In this document: positions 22,301 to 35,330 of the stretch, one piece after another
Layout: every line of letters starts with the position of its first letter
Numbering within the stretch: the first letter of the stretch is position 1
Made by a program: the position numbers and the translations under genes
NCBI GenBank assembly: GCA_030704615.1
Contig: CM060732.1
Span: 47,783,053-47,847,052, forward strand
Source: Takakia lepidozioides
Taxonomy: Eukaryota > Streptophyta > Takakiopsida > Takakiales > Takakiaceae
Length of the DNA: 64,000 nucleotides
Reading direction: 5' to 3'
Notes under the pieces: generated by a model
What the model was told of the DNA's origin: nothing
The model's input: the letters and a program-made list of their open reading frames with translations, nothing else
Databases searched by the model: none

Positions 22301-25300
22301 TTGATGGAAGGATAATTTTGAATTGTTTGTCCAAACTATTGGCACTAGCCCAGAGACCAGGAGCGCACTAGCCCAAGCCTCCCCTTTCCCCTTCTCCCTC
22401 ACTTTACTGCTGCAACCAATTTGAGTGTGGGGCCTCCAGCAATAAGGCTACAGCACACAACTTGTAATGAATGGTATCTCAAATATAGGTACAAACTGTG
22501 AGCTCACTGCAGATTTTTGACATCTTCTAAACCAGGCCTTCTCCCCGCAAGCACCCTATCTATTTCCGCTTGAGCCTTCACTATCATTGAAGGATTCTGC
22601 ACAATACAAATCCAAGCCCACATCAGAGAACTTTCCCATGCTTAAAGTAATGGGATTCCATGCATGCTTTGTTAAGTTATAACAGTAAACTTGCATGATA
22701 TGGTGGCAGTTTTTCAGTTTGTTCTGGCACAAATGAAACTTTCACCTCTTATAAGCTTTCCACCCCAGGCATACAGGAAACGCACAGATCATACCAAACA
22801 AACAAATTCATCAAATAAAGCTCATTGAATGATAACACAAAGTGCGGGAGGGATGTTAAGTTTGTAAGGGAATGAGGATACAAGACCTGGGCAAGCATAA
22901 AAGTGGCCCAAGTGAGGACGGCTGCTGTGGTCTCATGTCCAGCAATGAGCATGGTCATCAAGTCATCTCGCAGCTGCAACCCGCCACCCTCATCATTCTC
23001 CTCTAGCCAAGGTGTGCGTATGCTTTGCATGGCTAAGTTCGTGAAGCTTAGACCCAACAGTCATCAAGCTTCTGTAACAAATCTTCAAGAGAGTTTGTAA
23101 ACTGCAGACAGAATCCGACAATTTTACCAGTTACAAGCTCACCAGCTGGAGGATGGCTGCAACAGGGGGGGGTGCTTACTTGTTTTGTGTTGAAGTTTTC
23201 ACCCCTCATATCTACCAAAAATCTCAGCAGACTAGAGTCCTGTCATCCATCACAAAGCCACAGTAAGCACCATTCTATGACTGTCAAATTTCCTTAGGCA
23301 TCCATCCAACTGCTGCCTTTGCCCACAGGAATTAGACAACCTACTAAACATCATGTAACTGCAAGAAGAAGGAGCAGCTGATTTACTTACTGTAAGTTTC
23401 GAAAAGTCCCTTTGCAGCAGTGTTTCAATGTCCTCTTCCTGTGCATGTCAGAACAGAGGGGGCCTACTTCTGTTAGACTTCATGATATATGTTCTTCCTT
23501 GAAACGGCAGCTGAGAGTCTTACCCTCTCCCTCTGCCTCAATACACCATCAGCATTGTTGAAGACACCAGCCATAGACCTCAGGCATTTAAAGAGAAAGA
23601 TTCCTCCAGTCTTTGCTTCACGTCTTGAGATATGCTTCCTACCATGTCAAAAGCTGAGAAGCAAGTCTCAAATTGAAACTGACCTGTCGAGTATCTCGTG
23701 CCCTTTGTATGAGATCATCCAAACAGTCATTGATCACCTTCAAATCTTCCTGGAACTTGCGTTGCCGTGGGACTAGCCACCTTGCCAAGGGAAACTTCCA
23801 ATAGGGAATATAAAACGTTGATCTATGTTCAGCCTCTGACAATGTGCCATATACTGCCTGTGCAGATCAACATTCAGTCTTCATCAATCCAAGCACAGAA
23901 CATATACCAATCTGACAGTACGCACATGGCAGAAAACTTCTATACAGCAAACCATATGATTACACATGAATGCCAAGATCCTATGTTATGGACACATACT
24001 AGAAATGAGACAAATGTACTGCAGGAGACTTGACACAATGAAGACCAACCCAACAGCTTTCAAGGGACAGGTAGCATACAGGAGATAAGAGCAAGGAAAG
24101 CAGGTAACACGGGAGCCGATGGAAGGAACAGTAGGGATGAACATAACAAGGTATCATGTCTGGACTTCACTACGGTAGTCACTGAAGGATGTAGTCCTTG
24201 CAGAACACTAACGCACTGGACCGAGCCTTACCGAGATTACAGGAGACTCTCTAGTAATAGATCCAAAGTCATAGTTGAATACACCCAACCCAATAATATC
24301 CAGTGCAAGACTTGAGTACACTGCCTCCATTTCCACTTCAACATATGGCAATCCTTTCTCTTCTGCAATTCCTGAAAGTGACTCCAGTTTTTTCATAGCA
24401 CGCTCGGTACAATTGTCGAAGACTTGGACCATTGCTTCCAGATAAGCCGCATGGAAACCCGGAACTATAGCTGTTCATAGCAACATACCAATATCAGAAG
24501 CCCTTCCAGCACTTTAGTGACGCTCCCTTTTCTACTGCTTATTCCATTCTCAGGGTGGATATCAAAAGTCACCTTGGACTGAGGAGTGACTACATCAATG
24601 GGAAGGGCAACAGACCTCGCCTTCGTAATTTCCATGTCTCGAGATCAGCAGGAATGAGTCCCTTGCCCATAATTGGTTCCAGAATATCTGCTAGGACACC
24701 CTGTCGCATGAGGTCAACTTTTAAGTAGTGGTAAATCTTGAGGAAGCCTTACGATTAGCAATGTCTCCATCTTTCACTCTGCCAGAACTTCTGGCTTTCA
24801 AACAGCAAGAGCAAGACATCCTGTTAAAGCTACTCCATATGCTCAAGGTGATCCCTGCCTAGCACCTAGTATCCATCCTGCAAAGCATCCAACTTCAGAG
24901 GATATCCAACCTATAGCCTGCATGACGTAACCTGCAGAATGGATCACACCTCAAATTGTGTCCTGCACCTTAAGGCCCTGGAGCAAGACAGCTGCATCCA
25001 ATTGAAAGTCAAAGTAAGAAAGAGGCTGGAACAAAGAGCTGTGGAGACATAGACCTTGTCATATCCGAATGCATTCTCTCGAAGGATGTGGCGTGCAACA
25101 ATTGGATCAGAGACCACCACAAAGGCCTTGGGTCCAAAAGCAAGCTTATACACAGGCCCATGCTGCAACACGCAAGGTTCACAGATCAATTCTTTCGTCT
25201 GACCCTAGCCTGTACTTTAAATGTTCAGAATAATTAGAGGGGTGAAAAGGAAACAAAGGGAGAATTAAAGACTTACTTCAATGAACCAGTCATATAGAGC

Positions 25301-26422
25301 AAAAAAGAGAGGCCTCCGAAAAAGGTCAGAGACAGCCCCCTCCGCAATCGGCATACTGCCCATACTGCCCCCACTCAGCAGATTTGTCAGCAGATTGCTT
25401 GCATTGTCCAGTAAAGACCGCTCGTTTTCAGGCTTGCGTTCTGATACTGTTTTCAAACTTTCAAACACACACCCTTAAATACATCAATTTGAGGTATACT
25501 AGGTCTCTAGATTAATACCTCAGCAACTGAATTGCGTAAGATCAGCAAGTAAACACAGGGCAATGTCTTGGAGAGTCAATCTCAACCTAGAGATGTGCCT
25601 GCCACTCTTCACGGAAATAAGTATGGAAATGAGTGTAGTGGCCAAGTTAGGGGTGAAAGTAACATAGCTTCGCAGTGCCAATTTAGAGAGAGACGACCTT
25701 CCAACATAGAATTATCTACTGCTTCACAGGATTCGTCTCCACCCCTCACTTTACTTTCGAATTGCAAATGTTCAGATAGTGGCATTGCCACCCACGCCTT
25801 TAATAATCTCTACCGACAAGGCCCTTTCTCTGCTCCAGCTGGATCACAACGTTTTCTTTTACTGGGGTTTAAGTTCATGTCCTGTGTGTTCTTAAGATTC
25901 ACCACTGATCTCATCCGTATTTTGAACTTTTCCCTCTGCTCACTCTCTCCCTTTTGTGCGATCCCACTAGAAAGCGACGGTCGTGGATGCCATTCTGCTT
26001 CCCCATTTGCCCACTTCCCCTCCCACCTCCTCTTCTCAGCTTCTCCAAACTGGGCACGGGTCTATGTCCACAAGGCTAGAGTAGATTTATCCATATCCTG
26101 CTGTTGAAGATCACATGAACCGGGTGCTCCGCACGTTAGAGAATTCAACATATTCAATTGTTTACAATCAAATCGAAACAGTATCCATAGCAGTGCGTAT
26201 GGAAACAAACCAGCAAATTCGGAGAGGACGAGCTATAGTGGAAGGAGAGACATGTTCCGAGCGACGTCTTAGTCCCACGTCAATGGCGGGATAATGCCTT
26301 CCTAACTGGACGTACTTGAAAGTGCCGACTTGAGACATTGCCAAAAGGGAGACACCTGCCCTGCGACAACCGGAGATGTCCGAACCATATGCAGCTGACA
26401 AAGGAGGCACACAGAAAGCCAT
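19321..26422 (-). CDS. CYP97B: CYP97B-type cytochrome P450, complete, 14 exons
   Basis: CYP97 enzymes are plastid P450s of carotenoid hydroxylation. The CYP97B branch is conserved but its own substrate is less certain; beta-ring hydroxylation is the usual suggestion. Exons (minus): 26422-~26199, ~25446-25277, 25162-25055, 24700-24616, 24470-24232, 23857-23684, 23438-23391, 23239-23180, 22973-22887, 22596-22508, 21855-21764, 21097-21036, 20520-20371, 19584-19321. From exon 3 on, every join keeps phase and uses GT/AG. Exon 1 has a Ser/Arg-rich start fitting a transit peptide. Landmarks: [33 protein letters not shown]-helix AGHETT (exon 9), ESLRLYP for the K-helix ExxR (exon 11), ERFL and the heme loop [17 protein letters not shown] (exon 14). 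About 615 residues, normal for the family. No stop or frameshift, so it should be functional. The exon 1/2 border is uncertain. Confidence 0.93.
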
Positions 26423-27000
26423 TCAGACAGAACGAGAGCTCGTGGACGACAGATAGAAAGCTTCTAACCCTTAAGCTGCCCTGGGTTTACATGTAGCTCT
26501 GCACACACCCCGGATTGTTCAGGTTTGCAGATTTCCATACGTGGATGTCTTCAGATTTGCATCGACTCTTGCAGAATGTTCTCCAACGACTTGGAAGAAC
26601 TAACTGTTTGAGACAGCAAAACATTTGAAACAAGGACAGGCGAAATTTTTGAAGGGGGGTTTCTCATCTGTCTCTCTGTGGAGGTCTTGATCGAAGTGGA
26701 GCTGCTCGGTGCGAATCCCCATTTTCCTGCGAGGGGCCCGAGTTCATATTGTCATCAACTCCATTGGGGGCCCCACACACAAAAATCTCAGTTGTTGCCT
26801 TAATGCACGTTATCCGTATGCAGAACGTTGTATGTACGTATGTAGTATGTACCAGACTGGTCCTGCTGGTATGCCTAGTGGACCTTTAAGGCCAAGCTGG
26901 TCTTAGGGCCAACTTCCATGCCTCGGCCAAGTTATCCAAAGTTTGCCCTGGAGCATGGCCGACTGGTGGCATGGATGGTTGCTTTTGTGTGCATAGGGTA
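26423..27000. other. Upstream region of CYP97B
   Basis: About 580 bases between the CYP97B start codon and the foldback element. It should hold the promoter and 5' untranslated region. No TATA box, light-response element or other site is assigned with confidence, and no gene is seen. Confidence 0.35.
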
Positions 27001-28079
27001 GGGAATTCCAAAAAGGCCTTGATGTGAAATGCATCGCAATTCACTTGATCACCCCCCTACAAGTGCGCAATTCAATTGAATTGCAAGGGCAATTCAATTG
27101 AACTAACCCTAATTTGCAATTCAATTGAATTGTCGGCACACGATTCAATTGAATTGCGAATTGGCAATTCAATTGAATCGCTAGTTGGCAATTCAATTGA
27201 ATTGTAATCTATAATTTTTAACTTATTTTTGTATATAATATAATATATATGTACATGTATATATTCAAATTATATTTATACACTTATAAGAGTATAAGCT
27301 AAAAATACATGTTGCCCGTCTATTCTTGCTGGCCCTCTTTTTTGTGGAAATTGTGGAGTTGTGAAACCACCTCAGCCTCAGCGAGAAAGGAGCTAGAGAC
27401 GGAGACAGCTCAGCAGCTTCCTGTGATTCACTGGCAAAAGAAACATGGCTGGCTCCGAAAAAAACAGACAAAATCAAACCTGACAATTGATGAAAGGTTT
27501 CCCCTGCATCACCATGTAGTCCCCTAACACTAGTATCTGGCCTAGGACAAAGAAAACAAAAAATATGTTCATCTTGAGAATTATCAAAAATTTCGATACC
27601 CTTACAAAGGTATCATGTTGAAGTTGGGATGTGTGTTCTATATAAGTTTAATATATCAAACTCTTACACGTTAATACTCTTACATTGGTATCATGTTTGG
27701 TATATGTACATAGCCATATATTGGCACCAACATCCACAAAGAGAGACAATCCCGCTTTTACAAGCGCTTCGTGACTTCCCCTCTCTCTCTCTCTCCCTCT
27801 CTCGCTCTCCCTTAGGCTTATCTTGGGCTCAAGCCTTACCACGGGCAAAGGATTGACAGACGGACAGCAAGAATAGACGGGCAACATGTATTTTTAGCTT
27901 ATATCTGTGTATGTATATATGTATAATTTATATATATATATTATATATAGAAATAAGTTAAAAATTATAGATTACAATTAAATTCAATTGTAGTCAACAA
28001 TTCAATTGAATTGCGCACTTTTAGGGGGTGATCAAGTGAATTGCGATGCATTTCACATCAAGGCCTTTTTGGAATTCCC
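27001..28079. mobile_element. 1.08-kb foldback / long terminal-inverted-repeat element
   Basis: The ends GGGAATTCCAAAAAGGCC (27001) and its inverse (ending 28079) match for about 58 bases with one C-run difference, and the similarity goes on into AAGTGCGCAATTCAATTG. A second inner pair matches for 38 bases (27294-27331 and 27865-27902). TA lies on both sides (26999-27000 and 28080-28081), fitting a Tc1/mariner-like target duplication. The left arm holds six copies of the palindrome CAATTCAATTGAATTG or close variants. No transposase is present, so it is a non-autonomous element near the CYP97B promoter. Confidence 0.75.
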
Positions 28080-28081
28080 TA

Positions 28082-31020
28082 CATAGGGTTCAAAAGTAAT
28101 TGGGCAATAGGTGTGCATAGCTGTCCAAGGCCCAGACCAATTGAGCCTGTCACTTTGCAAAGGGTGGGTCCCCTAGAGGAGACATGAGCGACAATGAGCA
28201 TGTGCACAAAGGTGACCTTCACAGCAGGTAGAAGAGACAGGTAACCCACTACAACAGGTGAAAAGCGATTACCGGCCCTGAAATTGTGCTCACCGATGTG
28301 GGTCACCGATATCTGGGCGCAAGTCGTCATTTTTGTCATCTAGTGCCAGTGATTCCCAATGTGGGTAGTGTACGTGGCTGGTTGAGTATTGCCATGTGGG
28401 ACATACGCAAATTCCAGGTAAGAGTAGGTCTGAAATTGAATTCAAGTACTGGGGTGATATGTATACCGGTATGGTTGAGCCCCACATGCGTCAAGCTGCA
28501 CCAGAAAGAGGAAGAAAACCAAGTATAAGGATAGGTTTTTTTTTTTTTTTTTTTTTTTTTCGGTTGGTGGTATAGGTTTTGGATAGGTTCCAGTAAATAA
28601 AACAAGGCGTGAGATACACGAGGCCCTGCCATTGTTTTATTGGCTCCTCGCTATAAGGGAGAGTCCACACATTGGTGCCAAAAATGAGTAAGATCCTGAT
28701 ATACCTCCACTAGATAGTACCTACATGAAGCACATAATCCTCCCCCGCTTAGATCTTAACTTGAATGTACCTTGATTGGATAAGACCCATAAGTGAATTT
28801 TACACATGTAAATATTCATAAATGAAGACCCAAAATTGGTAGGCAGTTTAGGGATAGACACATCTGAATTATTGAAAATCTATAAGAATAAGAGCAAGGT
28901 TTAATTTCCTTCATACATATATATATTGTGGTGTGATTTCAGCTGTTGAAACCTGCCATAGGAGTTGAGATCAGAGAAAACCTGGTGTTGGGAGGAAAAT
29001 CATTGAAGGACTTAGGCAAATATGAAAGGGGTGAAGTTTTGAGCCAGGGATGAATAAGTTCACATTGGATGAATAAGTTTATTCTTCGTCTTGTTCACGT
29101 ATAAATGTTGGACATTGTTTTTTTTTCTGGCGAAAAATCACTAGCTTTCGACCTGGAAAATGCCAGGTCGGCTACTTTTACTAAGGAATTATGGGAGTAA
29201 TTTTTTTTAATAAAAATTGCCAGAAAGCGCCAATGGTCAAATATCTTGAGCCAGATTTGTCCTACATGGACTTGTTAAAATGACACCTGTAATATATCCA
29301 TTTTTTCAGGTGTTGGCATAGCTCAACGGCTACTATTTCACTGAAGGATCTGGGGTGTTGCACATACGACATCAAAGAGAAGGGGACGGTGGGTCTGACA
29401 GCCTCTTGGCAATTCAAATTGATAAGGATCTGAATGAAAGGACGGTTGCAGATAGGCTTTGAGTTAAGGTTTTCGGGAGGTAGATTCATTGCAGAAGGGA
29501 GGTGATAGTCTAGGAGTTATTAGGGTATGGGGTGGTCGGTTGCTTATACTGGTGGCAGCTCAAGCGGTGACGGCATGCGCTTGGGAGTTATGGGGTGTGG
29601 AGCTCGAGTAATCGTTACTGGCGCAGCTTGGGCGGTGACAGCATGGAGCGAGGGCATCAGCAGGGGATGGACAGCTCAACTGTGGATGGGTACTTACAAA
29701 TATCAACCCAGGAAAGGGGTATTTAGGTGTTGTGCTCGTGATGTTTCTTCTTCTTTTTGCTATGACTTTAGAACAGAACATGCTGGAGAGATATAGCTTG
29801 GTAATGTCGTTAGGGAGAAAAACTTGGGAAATTGGGGTTATGAATGAAGCTGTGACAGAGTGAGTTCAAACCAGATGGATTCCTATGTTGAGAGAGCTTG
29901 GAGTGTGCATTCTTGATTTGTGAGAAGAATGATTCACTGATGGTAGTGGTATAGATGTTGCATGACCTTTGTGACAATTAGATCTGTTGCATTCTGTTTG
30001 CAGTCTGTTTTGCTTCAGTAGAATTAAGTCAATTAGTTGTAGTCATGACCACAATGGAGGGGATATTGAGTAGATAGGGTTTCAGGCCCAGTGCTGTTTT
30101 ACTGGAAATTAGTTTGTTGCAGAGTGTGGTGGTCATAGCAGGCAGGCTAATGGTTCATGTGATGACATGCTGCACATTGAAGGCCAACAGGATGGGCTCA
30201 ATTGCATTGCACAGCATATAGGTTGTAGTAAATTTGTGGAGGGTATTTGTGTTTGCAAACACAACTTGCTGCTGTGAGAAGAGAACAGGGGTGGGAGAGA
30301 GACCTGAAAATGCATATCATAAAGTGGTTGGGAGCATGATCAAGTGACAAAGAGGTGACAAAGAGGTAACACCCTGAGATGACCTGCAATGTACTAGAGT
30401 AATTGTTCATCAAAAGGAAAACCTGCAAGGCTGTTGAACTGACTGAATTTCACTAAGTTAGAGGGATAGGCAAGAAGAGTTTGTGAGCCTGACATACATT
30501 TATCCTTGTCATGATGTAAGGAAGAGAACAAGGGATGGGAGAGAGATCACATCTGCATACATGATCTAGAAAGAGGGGCTGCCTACTCAAACAAGGGAGA
30601 GGGAACATCCGGAGATGTTTGCAGCCATACCCTGTCAGAATGAAACCAAAACAAGACGTGTTGCATAGCTGGGTTTATCCTAAAAGTGCATAGAAGTGTA
30701 CAAGAAAAAGTTGTATGTCAATCTATAGTTGCAAGCTTTTTGGTGTAAAACTAACCCAACATTTGTGATGCTGTATTTTGTGTTATGAGTATAGGACTCA
30801 CCTAGTGGCTAAGTTAGGTAGTCACCAAACACAAGAGGATAGAATAATATAAGGGGTAGATGGATAGTGTAAATAGGTTTATTCTTACTTTCTCTTCCAC
30901 TGCGCCAAGGGTAAGCCTTGACTTCTCTGGTCATAATGAGTTAGTAATTAATACTACCTAGGCTGTTAGGCCATTCTTTTCACACTACAACATATAATGT
31001 TGGTGGCCCGACAAATGCCT
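28082..31020. other. Intergenic, no gene recognised
   Basis: 2.9 kb of AT-rich sequence without credible coding frames. It contains a run of 25 T at 28536-28560, which read on the minus strand is a poly(A) tail and may mark a retroposed sequence lying to its right. A short hairpin (CGACCTGG...CCAGGTCG) is at about 29148-29172. Confidence 0.35.
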
Positions 31021-31023
31021 ACA

Positions 31024-31125
31024 ATATTTCAGTACATCAAAATTTCAGTATTTCAGTATTTCAGCGAGTATTTCAGCAAATATTTCAGTATTCCAGTTCG
31101 TATTTCAACAAGCATTTCAATATCT
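31024..31125. repeat. TATTTCAG short tandem array
   Basis: About ten degenerate copies of an 8-9 base unit, TATTTCAG, with variants TATTTCAACA and TATTCCAG. A simple expanded repeat with no coding frame. Confidence 0.65.
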
Positions 31126-31892
31126 TAATAATTAGTAAACTTGATGATTAGTTTTGTAATATCATACATCAATATTTAATTCCTACATCAATAAAGTTTC
31201 GCCTTTGTCCCTCGTTTTATAAATAAAGAAACTTTCTTCTTATACAAAACATGTTTAAAATATACTGAATATGTGTTATCTGATTTTAATATAATTTTTT
31301 AAGGAAATTTTCTGCTTAGAATCTTAGGGTGGAGCCATTACGCGACTAGCCGCTTGTTGATATGAAGTTTTATGGAATTATGTTATGGCTAAGAATAATT
31401 TATTTTAATTTTGAAGTGATTATGAAGTGAGGTTCTATTAAAATGAAATGTTGTGTGTGTAAACATGACCAAAGTATTTATAGTAAACTATTACGGAGTG
31501 GAACATGTGCCCAACTGGGAACTAAAAACTTTCATGTTCCCATTAAGTCTCATGGGAACAACCCATGATATAAGGTTAAGGGCACTTTGGCCACTTGATG
31601 CGTAGTCCCTACCTTGTCGGGCAGGGCCAATAAAAACTTTCAAGCATCCAGCAAATTGCTATTGGTTCGTTTGTACTACAATGTTGGAGCGTTACAAAAT
31701 GCAAACAGGCATGGCAGCCATGTACAACTTGTTAGTTGGAATTGGAAATGGTAGGCCAAGAAAATGGGAAGCTTTATTTTCGTCATATGTCAGCTGTAAA
31801 CCATACCGGTCGCAGTATAGTTGTTGGCGATGTTGCGAGTAAGGCTAATACCGAGTTTCAAGCAGTCCAGGAGGGGTAGGGCCTAGGCATTA
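31126..31892. other. Intergenic, no gene seen
   Basis: Mostly AT-rich sequence. The piece at 31599-31636 (GTAGTCCCTACC...GGGCCAATAAA) is related to 18449-18483, so it is a fragment of a dispersed repeat. Nothing else is assigned. Confidence 0.3.
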
Positions 31893-32082
31893 TGATGGTA
31901 GGACAACCAAGTTGTAGCCCAATAGTAATGGGCACATGCCACCTGAAGTGGTTGTGGGTTCAATCCACCTTTGGTGTCACAAAGGTGTTCATCTTCCTAG
32001 CGGAAGGAAGTAATCCTTCGGGGTGAAGAGACACCATAGTTTACGCTTCCTTCGGGAGGCGTCAAATATTAATATTATTATG
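31893..32082 (+). repeat. tRNA-headed SINE-like repeat
   Basis: An A-box-like TAGCCCAATAG (about 31914) is followed about 40 bases later by a B-box, GGTTCAATCC (about 31957). This spacing is typical of an internal RNA polymerase III promoter in a tRNA-derived SINE. The body holds CTTCGGGGTGAAGAGACACC and TTTACGCTTCCTTCGGGAGG. The end is AT-rich (about 32080). It does not fold into a full tRNA, so it is not called a tRNA gene. Confidence 0.5.
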
Positions 32083-34842
32083 ACTTAGGTTATAAGGTCA
32101 TTTTTCCTAAACCCTAAGTTCTGCAGACAACCGGATATTTGCCCAATGATACCCCCCACTGGTTAGTCTTATGATACCTTCACTCAGACCTGGGCACATA
32201 CCAGTACAATACTGGTATGTATCCCTATGAGCTCTGTTGCTAGTTGGTGTGTTTTGTCTCCTGTCAAATGCCGCCATGACCTCAAAAAACAACGGGTAAG
32301 GTATGTTGTCATTAATAGCAAGTCCACAGTTAATAGTGATGTAGAGCTGTACGCAGCAGGGCATGGATGTGATGTACTGCAAAATCATTGTACTACACAA
32401 AACATTAAATTAGATGAGATGGGATCCATTACATCCCAGCAGGTGAAGCGACATGCATGGTATATGGCAGAGAGGAAGTTGACATGTGCATGTTGTACAA
32501 TCTGAAAGAGCCCGCAAAAGAGACAGAAAAATGTGGCGCGTTGGGTGCCATCAATTGAAAGTGAGACGTCCTGCATTTGTGCTCCAATGTAGGGGAAGTC
32601 ACTCGACATCAATTCCAAAACCATGTGCGATAAAACATAGGGTCCAACAAACTCTTGAAAAATAAAAAATCTAAAAGATTTAATTAACAAAGGGTTGTGG
32701 TATTATGAAAAACACATTTATAAAGAAATAAATGGTACTTCTTTGTCTGTGTGTTATAATTTTTTTTTTAAATATATGGGAAAAAAAAATTGTGGAGCTA
32801 TGATTCCCTTCACCATTATGATTCCCTTGGGTGGATGAACGTATGTATGTGACTCTGGATGAAATATAAGCTGGATGGAGTTATGAGGAGGTGACGATTT
32901 TAACAGCTAGTTTAGGATTAGGATTAAAGTATATAGATGTGGCACCTTTGTAGGATCTACGTGGACTAAGATCTGGCTATCAGTGCCACATGACATTTTG
33001 TTAGATTAGGCTTTCTATCTATTTAACTTGGAAGGTGTGTGGTGTGGTTGGGGTTTTGGATGAGTGTGGGATTTGTGAGTGCATGTGCGCGATCGAGATT
33101 GAGGTCGAGATTGAGGTCGTATTGGCCTCCATATTCGCTTGAGTAAAGTTCATGAAATTTGTTATGTTGTTGTGCACGTGCTGCTATTGGGTTTTTTTTT
33201 CCTCTTCAAATTGAACTTTATATAATAATTTAAAATAAGAAAAAAAACTAGTATAATTCAAAATAGGGTGTCTACAAAAAACCCGTATTACAAAATTATG
33301 TAATGCAAGGGTACCAAAAAAAAAACCATACCCCCCCAACTATACACCCTTTGTTCACAGATTGTAACAAAATTTTACAATGACTGATCACTCCGGGGCT
33401 CCAATTATCGAGAGTGAGAGTTAGAGCAAGAGAGGGAGAGAGACTAACGGAGGTTGCGTGCATGGAGAAAGTGGCAAAATCTGACTTGCAAGGAGCATCG
33501 ACCAGCCAATGATTACAGTTCAGTCGATCATCCACTAGGTACTTTCTTTGCTTCAACCAATGTCGTATCATAATCTCAAAATGATTCCATCGAAACCTTG
33601 GTTTTTTTCAAAGGGGAAAAAACTTTATTTGGGACAGTACATGAAAGCAATTAACCAAGAGGCCGGGAAGAGCTTGGGAGTGGAGGGAAAGAGAGATAAC
33701 ATATTTATCTCTCCATGCATGAGCCAAATGTGGACACATCTATGTGAATACAAGTTTTTGCTAGACCAGGAGCTCAACCCCATCCATGTTAGAGTCTCAA
33801 TTTGTTTTGGGTACTTTGGGGAAATTTTGTTTCCAAATTCACGGATCAAAATGTATCTAAGTTCATACTCAATAATTTTGGCATTGTTGTGGAAAGAGAA
33901 TGCATCTGTTTGCGTCATTACTTTGCATGTTTATTAAATATGTAAGTTGTATTTAACCAAGAGTAAAATACCAATCCGACATTACCTGACTACAGATACA
34001 AGCAGCACACACAAGAGGTCCTTTTGGGTTGATGGTCGGTCAAATCCTCCATGGGTCATGACACAAGATAAAGGACAATGTGGTGATGATACCTTCTTCT
34101 TCAACCTATTTCAGTCTGTTTTGCCCTCTCATCAGACTCGGCCCTGAGATGCATATTGAATTTTGTAAATTAGCTCGTTGGTGGATTTGTGGTTGTTTAG
34201 AGTGACTTTGACAAGTTGTTGCTGATGTGGCAGCATGAAAGACAGGTAACGGAGATGAGGAGAAGCTTTGGAATGAACACTTTTCCGACCCCAGTCAATG
34301 GCGGGACAATGGAGACAAAAAGGTGAATGCATGTTGGACTACACTAGAGAGAAGTAGATGCAATTTAGAATTAGAACTACTGTAATAATTAGGGTTGGGG
34401 TTTGCTGGAAGAACTTCACGGCGTCAGTGTCAGCTGCTAGCAGCAAGTATTCATGATTTGTACACAGACAGGGATAGCTGAAGGACCAGGGATAAAGGTC
34501 CAGGTTCATCCAAGAGGGCCAGATTTCAAACACAACATTACTTCTGATTCCTGTGGATCAATAGCTACAAGAAATCTGCTAATGAGAAAATGGTCTGCTA
34601 ATGAAGGCACCTTTTTCGACACATTTCATCCTGTTTTTCCCTATTATCAGAATCGGCCCTATATTTTCATGTTGAATTCTTCAAGTTAGTTGGTTGAGTG
34701 AACCTGGGATAGTTTGGAGTGACTTTGACATGATACTGCCAATGTGACAACAGGAAAGTATCCAAAAGAGGTAACAGAGATGAGGAGAAGCTATGGAATG
34801 AATTTTTTCTGACCCCAGTCAATGGTGGGACAACCGAGGCAA
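32083..34842. other. Intergenic, no gene recognised
   Basis: 2.8 kb. Small palindromes occur (CATACCAGTACAATACTGGTATG at 32198-32220, given as 7-base arms). The part around 32930-33180 resembles the transcribed end of an LTR in base pattern, but no partner copy or TG/CA ends were found. No coding family is recognised. Confidence 0.3.
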
Positions 34843-34845
34843 AAA

Positions 34846-35330
34846 TGTGAATGCCTGTCAGATTACCAGATGTCATTTTGAACACTGCCCCTACCTGGGT
34901 GGACATGTATGTCAAATGTGGGTGCATCAAGGATGCAAAGGGAGTGTTCAACACTATGGCTGAACGAGATGTGGTGTCATGGAGTGCAATGTTTGCAGGG
35001 TATGCACAGCAGGGGTGTGGGATGGAGGCTTTGGAGACCTATGAGCAAATTATGAGGGAAGGGGTACTGAAGCCCGACCACATAACGTGTGTGTGTGTTT
35101 GCAATGCGTGTGCAAGCCTGGCAGCCCTGGAAAAGGGCAAAAGGTCCATGGTTGCATCGTCAAAGCTACAAATGTATCAGATGTCATTCTGAACACTCCC
35201 CTGGTGGACAATATGTATGCCAAATGTAGGTGTAGCAAGGATGCAAAGGGAGTACTGTTCAACAACATGGCTGAACAAGATGTGGTGTCTTGGAGTACCA
35301 TGATGACCACCTATCAGCCAGTATGTATCC
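34846..35330 (+). pseudogene. PLS-class PPR gene fragment
   Basis: Pentatricopeptide repeat proteins bind organelle RNA and, in PLS/DYW types, direct C-to-U or U-to-C editing. Repeat motifs are clear: DMYVKCGCIKDAKGVFNTMA, ERDVVSWSAMFAGYAQQG, ALETYEQIM, NACASLAALEKGK, then after a frameshift near 35110 VHGCIVKATNVSDVILNT, NMYAKCRCSKDAKGV and [12 protein letters not shown]. About three repeats are left in two frames; no start, no E or DYW domain follows. A decayed copy of a family that is very large in ferns and other seed-free plants. Confidence 0.8.

Noticed and set aside
31910-31975. tRNA gene call at the A-box/B-box pair
   Set aside because: No acceptor stem or cloverleaf can be drawn; it fits a SINE head.
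32930-33180. Solo LTR
   Set aside because: No second copy, no TG/CA ends with target duplication; base pattern alone is not enough.
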